A DNA stretch of 5,572 bases from JBLIOB01 sp047639575 (GTDB lineage: Bacteria; Bacteroidota; Bacteroidia; Flavobacteriales_D; Parvicellaceae). Shown in pieces: positions 1 to 5,053 of this stretch; position 1 is the stretch's first letter, and every line of letters starts with the position of its first letter. The notes below the pieces were generated by a model that was given only the letters and a program-made list of their open reading frames with translations, searched no databases and was not told the origin of the DNA. Made by a program: the position numbers and the translations under genes. The DNA lies in the NCBI GenBank assembly GCA_047639575.1, contig JBLIOB010000281.1, positions 1-5,572 of the forward strand, written 5' to 3'.

Positions 1-167
1 CCTTGAGATTTAGTTGTTTCGTAGAGCTTTAAATAATAGATAGCAGCTTTCTCGTAATCCTGCTGGTTAAAATACTGAATCGCCATAGGACGGTAATCCG
101 TGCCACCCGGCTGGGCATACGAAAGCACCGAAAATGCTACAATAAATATGACGAGTATGTATTTCAA
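1..167 (-). CDS. Exported TPR-like protein, N-terminal fragment (runs off left edge)
   Basis: Fifty-five codons plus two bases are visible on the minus strand, with no stop before the left edge. The first codon is TTG at 167-165. It directly follows the in-frame TAA (170-168) that ends the upstream lipoprotein gene, so the frame cannot extend further upstream. Reading from TTG gives a good Sec signal peptide: MKY, a hydrophobic core (ILVIFIVAFSVL), then SYAQ with likely cleavage after Ala18. A later start at the GTG or at the internal Met would destroy it. After the signal peptide, residues about 28-52 (MAIQYFNQQDYEKAAIYYLK) look like one tetratricopeptide helix pair. From this I infer a periplasmic or envelope TPR protein, co-transcribed and probably translationally coupled with the gene before it. 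The rest of the protein and its function are not visible. Confidence 0.75.
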   Translation of the reverse strand, partial: MKYILVIFIVAFSVLSYAQPGGTDYRPMAIQYFNQQDYEKAAIYYLKLYETTKSQ

Positions 168-737
168 TTATTTAACTCTGTTTAAACTGTCTACGATTCC
201 TTGCATATAAGGATACACAGAATCTTGTACACCCATGAGAATATCAAAGTTTAATTGCAATTTTTCTGCCACTAATTTTATTGTACTTAAAGACTTTTGC
301 TCCAACTCTACAAAATACTTAACCGTATCAGCATTTGTGATGTCTTGATTTTGCAAGTCATCCAACAGGTTTTCCAATTGGGTTTTAGAATAAGCAATCT
401 CTTCTAGGACATTTTCTTTGCCCATCCCGAAACCTTTACTCCGTTTCACACCTTTATATAGGTTAGTCATTCTCCCAAATTTCTGATCAAGTCCAGTTAC
501 GGAATCAGAAACATACTTGGCGTTAATAACATTCATAATCGTACCATACTCATGTTGCATATCGCGAATTTGATCTGCATCTAACTCTGAAACCATGGTT
601 TCATAGCCGTTCAGTTCTGATTGCATGGTTTCTACGTTACTTATATCGGTCTGATTCGGGTTTGAACAACCTGCAATTGTAAATACAGTTGTTAAAACCG
701 TTAAGAATGTGATTAGTTTAAATCCTTTTTTATTCAT
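168..737 (-). CDS. Small lipoprotein of unknown function, helix-rich
   Basis: This is a 189-residue protein whose family I do not recognise. The N-terminus is a lipoprotein signal: basic MNKKGFK, a hydrophobic stretch, then the lipobox IAGC with Cys24 as the lipidated residue. The residue after Cys is Ser, not Asp, which gives no hint of inner-membrane retention, so outer-membrane anchoring is plausible. The mature part is rich in charged and amphipathic segments (about residues 34-62 and 110-165) that read as long helices, possibly coiled coil. It has no cysteine after Cys24 and no obvious catalytic motif. The gene starts 22 bases after the serS stop and its TAA touches the TTG start of the next exported protein. 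It therefore appears to belong to a serS-lipoprotein-TPR transcription unit. Its pairing with an exported TPR protein suggests an envelope role, but that is inference only. Confidence 0.85.
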   Translation of the reverse strand: MNKKGFKLITFLTVLTTVFTIAGCSNPNQTDISNVETMQSELNGYETMVSELDADQIRDMQHEYGTIMNVINAKYVSDSVTGLDQKFGRMTNLYKGVKRSKGFGMGKENVLEEIAYSKTQLENLLDDLQNQDITNADTVKYFVELEQKSLSTIKLVAEKLQLNFDILMGVQDSVYPYMQGIVDSLNRVK

Positions 738-759
738 TTTAATAAAAATTTTAATCCGC

Positions 760-2034
760 TTACTTGGTAATCATATCGAATCCAGTAAAGGGAACTAATA
801 CTTCAGGGACTTTAATGCCGTCTGGCGTTTGATTATTCTCCAACAATGCTGCAACTATTCGCGGTAACGCCAAAGCACTTCCATTTAAAGTATGTGCTAA
901 TTGCGTTTTACCATCAGCATCCTTATATCTTAACTTCAATCTGTTGGCTTGAAAGCTTTCAAAGTTAGATACAGAACTCACTTCTAACCATTTTTGTTGT
1001 GCTGCAGAATACACTTCCAAGTCATAAGTTAAGGCTGAAGTAAACCCAAGGTCTCCTCCACATAATCTAGTTACTCTGAATGGCAAGCCTAAAGCAGTTA
1101 GCAAACTTTTCACATAAGATACCATTTCATCCAGCACCTCATAAGACTTATCAGGATGCGCTGCTTGAACCACCTCGACTTTATCAAATTGATGCAATCG
1201 GTTTAATCCTCGAACGTCTTTTCCATAAGATCCTGCTTCTCTTCTAAAACAAGGTGTATATCCTGTCATTTTTATTGGGAAATCAGATTCCTTCAAAATA
1301 ACATTTCTTAAGATGTTGGTGATTGGAACTTCAGCCGTGGGTATTAAGTATAAATCATCTTCTGTCGCATGATACATCTGACCTTCTTTATCTGGTAACT
1401 GACCTGTAGCAGTAGCGGAATCCTCATTAACTAACAACGGTGGAATAATCTCTTCATAACCCGCTTTCGTTGCTTGATTAAGGAAGAAATTGATCAATGC
1501 TCTTTGAAAAGCTGCTCCTTGTCCTCTATAAACTGGGAAGCCTGCTCCAGTAATTTTCACCCCTAATTCGAAATCAATTAAATTATATTCTTTGGCTAAG
1601 TCCCAATGGGAAACTGCTGCTGCGTGGAGTTCTGGAATCTCGGCAAACTCGGCAATAATTTCATTGTCTTGATCAGACTTTCCTTCAGGCACTAATGGGT
1701 TTGGAACATTGGGAAGCTGATAAAGCGCTTCTTTAAGTTTATTCTCAGCATCGCTCATGTTGGCCTTTAATGGAACAAGAGTTTCTTTCAGCTCTCCTGT
1801 TTTTGCTTTCATGGCATTTGCCTCTTCCGCTTTTCCTTCTTTAAATAATTGGCCAATACTTTTAGAAATGGAGTTCATTTCTGCTTGCGTATCATCGAAG
1901 TGTTTTTGAGCATCTCTTCTTGCCTTATCGTGTTCAATAACTGAATCTACAATAATTGCAGCGTCAAGATTTCTCACTTTCATCTTAGTGATGATCTCAT
2001 CTCTATTCTCTCTAATATATCCTACTTCTAACAT
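760..2034 (-). CDS. serS: Seryl-tRNA synthetase (serine--tRNA ligase)
   Basis: This cytoplasmic class II aminoacyl-tRNA synthetase charges tRNA-Ser (and selenocysteine tRNA where present) with serine. The 424 residues match the usual family length. Residues 1-110 form the N-terminal domain, with a charged helical stretch from about 30 to 105 that corresponds to the tRNA-binding coiled-coil arm. The catalytic domain follows, with TAEVPI (233-238; the serine-binding TxE motif), motif 2 including FRREAGSYG (263-271), and motif 3 from NGSALALPR (384-392) to LLENNQ (397-402), with the conserved Arg392. The start ATG (2034-2032) gives MLEVGYIREN, a normal SerRS beginning. Upstream are rplU and rpmA, separated from serS by a hairpin terminator whose T-tract ends about 20 bases before the ATG. 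Downstream a lipoprotein gene begins after 22 bases. The assignment is firm. Confidence 0.98.
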   Translation of the reverse strand: MLEVGYIRENRDEIITKMKVRNLDAAIIVDSVIEHDKARRDAQKHFDDTQAEMNSISKSIGQLFKEGKAEEANAMKAKTGELKETLVPLKANMSDAENKLKEALYQLPNVPNPLVPEGKSDQDNEIIAEFAEIPELHAAAVSHWDLAKEYNLIDFELGVKITGAGFPVYRGQGAAFQRALINFFLNQATKAGYEEIIPPLLVNEDSATATGQLPDKEGQMYHATEDDLYLIPTAEVPITNILRNVILKESDFPIKMTGYTPCFRREAGSYGKDVRGLNRLHQFDKVEVVQAAHPDKSYEVLDEMVSYVKSLLTALGLPFRVTRLCGGDLGFTSALTYDLEVYSAAQQKWLEVSSVSNFESFQANRLKLRYKDADGKTQLAHTLNGSALALPRIVAALLENNQTPDGIKVPEVLVPFTGFDMITK

Positions 2035-2055
2035 TCTTTAAAATTGAATCTGCAT

Positions 2056-2093
2056 AAAAATAAAAAACTCCCCATTCAGAAGAAGGAGGAGTT
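2056..2093 (-). terminator. Rho-independent terminator after rpmA
   Basis: Read on the minus strand, AACTCCTC (2093-2086) pairs with GGGGAGTT (2073-2066), giving eight pairs including one G-U. An inner TTC/GAA can close the loop further to a TTCT tetraloop. The T-rich run TTTTATTTTT follows directly. This ends the rplU-rpmA transcript, or attenuates read-through into serS, whose start codon lies only about 20 bases beyond. The opposite strand has no T-tract after the stem, so it acts in the minus direction only. Confidence 0.8.
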
Positions 2094-2120
2094 CATAATA
2101 ATGTATTTAAAAAATTACAG

Positions 2121-2381
2121 TTACGCCTCGAATGGTACTATTGAAACGAATGATTTGTTGTCTTTTTTCTTCGTGAACTTTACAGTTCCGTCAATCAGTG
2201 CAAATAAAGTATGATCTTTCCCCAACCCAACGTTTTCACCTGGCTTGTGTTTAGTTCCTCTTTGTCTAACAATTATGTTTCCTGAGATACATCCTTGTCC
2301 TCCAAATATCTTTACGCCTAATCGTTTCGATGCTGACTCTCTACCGTTTTTTGAACTACCGGCTCCTTTTTTATGTGCCAT
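2121..2381 (-). CDS. rpmA: Large-subunit ribosomal protein L27 (bL27)
   Basis: The 86-residue protein is a full-length bL27. It starts MAHKKGAGSSKNGRES, the flexible N-terminal tail that reaches toward the peptidyl-transferase centre in the 50S subunit. It continues with the family core GNIIVRQRGTKHKPGENVG (34-52) and the C-terminal VKFTKK segment. The N-terminus begins directly with MAHKKG, so there is no sign of the cleaved N-terminal extension known from Firmicutes L27. It lies 30 bases downstream of rplU in the usual order and is followed by a terminator. The leader immediately before the ATG is a run of eight A residues with no Shine-Dalgarno sequence, typical of this phylum. Confidence 0.98.
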   Translation of the reverse strand: MAHKKGAGSSKNGRESASKRLGVKIFGGQGCISGNIIVRQRGTKHKPGENVGLGKDHTLFALIDGTVKFTKKKDNKSFVSIVPFEA

Positions 2382-2411
2382 TTTTTTTTGGTATTAATTA
2401 AGTGTAAATAA

Positions 2412-2981
2412 TTATTTGCTAAGTGCTTCAATCAAATCAGCTTTCTTCATTGAAGAAATGCCAGTGACTCCAGCAGCTTTTGCCAAATCTTTTAATTCAG
2501 CTACGGTTTTTCCGCTTAAGTCTCCAGTCGCTTTTGCTTTTGGCGCAGCGGCTTTTGCTTCTGCCTTTGGAGCGGTTTCTTTAGCTGGCGCAGCTTTTAC
2601 CTCAGCGGCAACTTCCTTTACAGGAGCAGCTTTTGCTTTTGGCTCAGCGGCTTTGGATGCTTTAGCACCTTTAGCTACAATGGAATCGATCTCTATCTGT
2701 GTAAGATATTGTCTATGACCATTTTTCTTTTGGTAGCCTTTTCTTCTTTTCTTTTTGAAGACAATTACTTTATCTCCTTTCAAGTGCTGAAGTATCTTTG
2801 CAGTTACTTTTGCACCATCTACAGCTGGGGCGCCAACATTGACGTTACCATTGTCATCGATTAGAAGGACATCGTGAAAATCCACTTTATCTCCTTCTTT
2901 ACCATCTAGACGATGAACGAACAATTGCTGATCTTTTTCAACTTTGAATTGTTGCCCTGCTATCTCTACGATTGCGTACAT
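2412..2981 (-). CDS. rplU: Large-subunit ribosomal protein L21 (bL21) with C-terminal Rho_N/SAP-like extension
   Basis: Residues 1 to about 103 are an ordinary bL21: MYAIVEIAGQQFKV at the start, then the basic rRNA-binding segment FKKKRRKGYQKKNGHRQ (75-91) and LTQIEI (93-98). Most bL21 proteins end near here. This one continues for about 85 residues. Residues 104-153 are a low-complexity Ala/Lys/Pro/Glu linker. Residues 154-189 form a compact helical module (LSGKTVAELKDLAKAAGV, then SSMKKADLIEALSK) that resembles the Rho N-terminal (Rho_N) or SAP nucleic-acid-binding fold. The core role is assembly and structure of the 50S subunit. The tail may add an RNA- or DNA-binding function, which is inference. 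It is the first gene of a minus-strand unit with rpmA 30 bases downstream and a candidate promoter at 3045-3075. The start ATG (2981-2979) matches the family N-terminus exactly. Confidence 0.97.
   Translation of the reverse strand: MYAIVEIAGQQFKVEKDQQLFVHRLDGKEGDKVDFHDVLLIDDNGNVNVGAPAVDGAKVTAKILQHLKGDKVIVFKKKRRKGYQKKNGHRQYLTQIEIDSIVAKGAKASKAAEPKAKAAPVKEVAAEVKAAPAKETAPKAEAKAAAPKAKATGDLSGKTVAELKDLAKAAGVTGISSMKKADLIEALSK
2530..2655 (-). repeat. Imperfect direct repeat inside the L21 linker
   Basis: The bases at 2530-2555 and 2629-2654 are nearly identical over 26 positions, with one difference (G versus T at the sixteenth base). They are offset by 99 bases, which is 33 codons. The encoded protein shows the same thing: KAAEPKAKAA (110-119) recurs as KAAAPKAKAT (143-152). 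This suggests the Ala/Lys/Pro linker grew by internal duplication. The spacing is a whole number of codons, so gain or loss of a unit would keep the frame. Confidence 0.7.
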
Positions 2982-3044
2982 TTTATACTTGTTTTAATTA
3001 GTGTTTTCCATATCCAAAAACTATCCTGTTTTCAGAAGGGGCTG

Positions 3045-3075
3045 CAAATGTAAACAAATCAATCCTAATTCCAAA
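3045..3075 (-). promoter_or_regulatory. Promoter of rplU-rpmA (Bacteroidota-type -33/-7)
   Basis: On the minus strand, TTTG (3075-3072) is followed after exactly 19 bases by TACATTTG (3052-3045). This matches the known Bacteroidota vegetative promoter consensus TTTG-N19-TAnnTTTG at every fixed position. Transcription would start near 3038, leaving a leader of roughly 55-60 bases before the rplU ATG. That leader contains a weak A/T-rich stem (3000-3022). Confidence 0.75.
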
Positions 3076-3128
3076 TGAACAAACAGAGAATTAACTTGTT
3101 ACAGTAGATGTTTTTAAATCATAACCGT

Positions 3129-3160
3129 ATTGGTTTTCAGGCTATAAATGGGTATATTTA
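3129..3160 (+). promoter_or_regulatory. Candidate promoter of the HMA-domain lipoprotein gene
   Basis: ATTG (3129-3132), 20 bases, then TATATTTA (3153-3160) is a near match to the Bacteroidota consensus TTTG/TAnnTTTG, with one mismatch in each element. Transcription would begin near 3167, giving a leader of about 28 bases before the ATG at 3195. It lies head-to-head with the rplU promoter; the two -33 boxes are 53 bases apart. No inverted-repeat operator for a metal-responsive regulator stands out to me in between. Confidence 0.5.
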
Positions 3161-3194
3161 CATTCAACATCACATCTTTAAACAAACAAGCAAG

Positions 3195-3674
3195 ATGAAA
3201 AAGACTTTTTTTGCCCTATCAATTGGAGTTTCAGTAGTACTATTAACAGGTTGCAGCAGCGATGCAGCTTCCGACAGCGAATCATCCTTTATAGACAATA
3301 CTAGTAGCGTATTTGCAAATGCCACAGCGGATTTGCAGATCGAAGGAATGGTATGTAAAGAAGGTTGTGCTGGTACTATAGAGAAAAGTTTAACTAGTAT
3401 GACAGGCGTTGCTTCTTGTTCTGTTGATTTTGAAAACAACATCGCAAGAGTTGATTTTGATGACAAAATGATCACTAAAGACGAAATGGTTGAAGTAATT
3501 CAAAACCTGAGTGACGGTCAGTTTAAAGTTACGGCAACAGATGTAAAATCTAAATCTGATGAATCAGACGAAGTTCTTGAATCAAGTAGTACTTCTTCAA
3601 GTTCAGATGTAAATGTTTCTAGCGGAGGATTTCAAGTACCAAACTTTTTGAATGCGCTAACTGAGGTGTTTTAA
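3195..3674 (+). CDS. Lipoprotein with a single heavy-metal-associated (HMA) domain
   Basis: The protein is 159 residues from the ATG at 3195. The frame is open back to 3108, but that start would put 29 non-signal-like residues ahead of a clear lipoprotein signal and would lie upstream of the candidate promoter. The signal is MKKTFFALSI with lipobox LTGC and lipidated Cys20. A short acidic/Ser-rich spacer leads to an HMA fold at about 46-114 (beta-alpha-beta-beta-alpha-beta pattern). Its metal site reads GMVCKEGCAG (51-60): Cys54 and Cys58 are separated by three residues instead of the usual two. The expected GV...V.F and A.V.FD strands follow, with a third Cys at 75 (VASCSVDFE). Residues 117-145 are a Ser/Asp-rich tail, ending with a hydrophobic segment (FQVPNFLNALTEVF). 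HMA domains bind soft metals such as copper(I) or pass them between proteins, so an envelope-anchored metal-binding role is likely, metal unknown. No metal ATPase or regulator is adjacent. Confidence 0.88.
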   Translation: MKKTFFALSIGVSVVLLTGCSSDAASDSESSFIDNTSSVFANATADLQIEGMVCKEGCAGTIEKSLTSMTGVASCSVDFENNIARVDFDDKMITKDEMVEVIQNLSDGQFKVTATDVKSKSDESDEVLESSSTSSSSDVNVSSGGFQVPNFLNALTEVF

Positions 3675-3694
3675 GAATAGAAAATTAAATGTAC

Positions 3695-3730
3695 AAAGCC
3701 TTTGCTATAATTAGTAAAGGCTTTTTTTTT
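3695..3730 (+). terminator. Strong rho-independent terminator after the HMA lipoprotein gene
   Basis: AAAGCCTTT (3695-3703) pairs with AAAGGCTTT (3716-3724). The stem continues inward through a G-U pair and CTA/TAG to a TAAT loop, giving about 13 continuous pairs. A run of nine T residues occupies 3722-3730. It begins 20 bases after the lipoprotein stop codon. Because it ends nine bases before the next gene's ATG, it also argues against the dehydrogenase starting at the upstream in-frame ATG at 3689, which would put the hairpin inside the coding region. Confidence 0.92.
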
Positions 3731-3739
3731 GAATTAGAA

Positions 3740-5035
3740 ATGGATAAATCAACTGTAATTGACAAGTTACTAGGTTCAAAGAGCAAGCTTGCCAAACAAA
3801 CTAGCTATCAGCGATCTTCAATTTTGAATAAAATCGCAGCGGGCATTCGAGCTAATAAACAAGCTTTAGCTGATACGATCGTTGAAGAAGCTTTCAAGCC
3901 AATTAAATATGCCTTGGTAGAAGTAGATCGCACTGTAGCTATTTTTGAAATTGCTGCAGAAGAGTCTAAAAGGCTACCAAAAGAGTACTTGGATTTAGAT
4001 TGGGCTCCAGGCAAGCCAAGAGAGGGTTTCGTTAAGTACTTTCCCATTGGGCCAGTATTGGGGATCACTCCTTTTAACTTTCCACTTAATTTAATAGCAC
4101 ACAAAGTTGGACCAGCCATCGCTTGTGGTTGTCCTATTTTAATTAAACCATCTCCGAGAACTCCAAAGATTGCCCATCTACTAATTGAAATTATTGTGGC
4201 CGCTGGTATCGTAGAAAATTCTGTAATGTGTGTGGAGATGCGGAATGAAGAAGTGGCTAGCTGGGTAGAAGATGAAAGGTTTAAGATGATCTCATTTACC
4301 GGATCTCCTGATATCGGATGGTATTTAAAGTCTATTGCTGGAAAGAAAAAAGTAGCGCTAGAACTGGGTGGTAACGCTGGTGCAATTATCACGGAAACTA
4401 CTAACATTAACAAAGCCGCTAAGAAATGTGTTGCTGGAGGGTATGCTTATTCCGGTCAAGTCTGTATTCACACGCAGCGAGTTTATGTGAAAAGTGAATA
4501 CTTTGATCATTTTATTTCGGAGTTTCAATCGAACTTAACGAAATTGAAATTTGGTGATCTGACAGACCCGAGTACTGATTTCGGAAAAATGATTTCTGAA
4601 GAAGCCGCTATTCGAGTAGAGTCTTGGATTGATGAAGCTCAGAAGGATGGCGCAAGAGTTCTTGCAGGAGGAAAAAGACATGGAGACTTTATTGAGCCAA
4701 CGTTGATTACTAATACCACACCTGATCAAAAAATTGTTTGTGAAGAGATTTTCGGCCCAGTCGTGGTGGTAGAAAAATACGACAGCTTTGAAGAGGTGAT
4801 TGCCGAGCTAAACGAATCTCGCTTTGGATTGCAGGCAGGATTGTTTACCGATTCACAAGTACAGATTAAGTATGCTTTTGAAAACTTAGAAGTAGGTGGA
4901 CTTATGATTAACGAAGTGCCTACTTACCGTGCCGACCATATGCCATATGGAGGCGTCAAAGATTCTGGCTTTGGAAGAGAGGGATTAAAGTACTCCATCT
5001 TAGAAATGATGGAGTCTAAAATTATGGTGATTTAA
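3740..5035 (+). CDS. NAD(P)-dependent aldehyde dehydrogenase, substrate unknown
   Basis: The enzyme belongs to the aldehyde dehydrogenase superfamily and would oxidise an aldehyde to a carboxylate in the cytoplasm. From the ATG at 3740 it has 431 residues. An in-frame ATG at 3689 would add 17 residues encoded by the terminator hairpin, so I reject that start. Catalytic features are all present: PFNFPL with Asn113 (oxyanion hole), IKPSP with Lys136 (cofactor), FTGSPDIG (187-193; Rossmann loop), ELGG with general base Glu208, GQVCIHTQR with nucleophile Cys242, EEIFGP with Glu336 and Phe338 (ribose contacts), and PYGGVKDSGFGREG (402-415). The overall wording resembles the lactaldehyde / ALDH21-like / succinate-semialdehyde group, but the substrate cannot be read from sequence. 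Most relatives are about 450-480 residues and begin with a beta-hairpin (the GGEW...NP.TGE region) that is missing here. The EAFKP at 50-54 has Phe where EAGKP or ESGKP is usual. Confidence 0.95.
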   Translation: MDKSTVIDKLLGSKSKLAKQTSYQRSSILNKIAAGIRANKQALADTIVEEAFKPIKYALVEVDRTVAIFEIAAEESKRLPKEYLDLDWAPGKPREGFVKYFPIGPVLGITPFNFPLNLIAHKVGPAIACGCPILIKPSPRTPKIAHLLIEIIVAAGIVENSVMCVEMRNEEVASWVEDERFKMISFTGSPDIGWYLKSIAGKKKVALELGGNAGAIITETTNINKAAKKCVAGGYAYSGQVCIHTQRVYVKSEYFDHFISEFQSNLTKLKFGDLTDPSTDFGKMISEEAAIRVESWIDEAQKDGARVLAGGKRHGDFIEPTLITNTTPDQKIVCEEIFGPVVVVEKYDSFEEVIAELNESRFGLQAGLFTDSQVQIKYAFENLEVGGLMINEVPTYRADHMPYGGVKDSGFGREGLKYSILEMMESKIMVI

Positions 5036-5053
5036 CCCTTATAACATTGGTTT

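Noticed and set aside
2100..2150. Separate serS promoter upstream of the hairpin (TAATTTTT near 2116-2109 on the minus strand)
   Set aside because: It lacks the G of the -7 element and has no convincing TTTG at the right distance. Such A/T-rich matches are expected by chance.
2416..2718. Plus-strand open frame of about 100 codons opposite the L21 tail
   Set aside because: It is the complement of the Ala/Lys/Pro-rich linker codons. It gives a compositionally biased Ala/Phe/Ser peptide and lies inside a certain gene.
3108..3194. Longer start for the HMA lipoprotein
   Set aside because: It would add 29 residues in front of a complete lipoprotein signal and would start upstream of the candidate promoter.
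3808..4413. Minus-strand open frame of about 200 codons opposite the dehydrogenase
   Set aside because: It overlaps the core catalytic domain of a clear aldehyde dehydrogenase, and its product shows no recognisable motif. It is a shadow frame.
4992..5015. Eight-pair inverted repeat ACTCCATC/GATGGAGT near the end of the dehydrogenase gene, possibly a convergent terminator
   Set aside because: It lies inside the coding region and has no T-tract on either strand. The codons encode the conserved-looking C-terminal end, so chance is the simpler reading.
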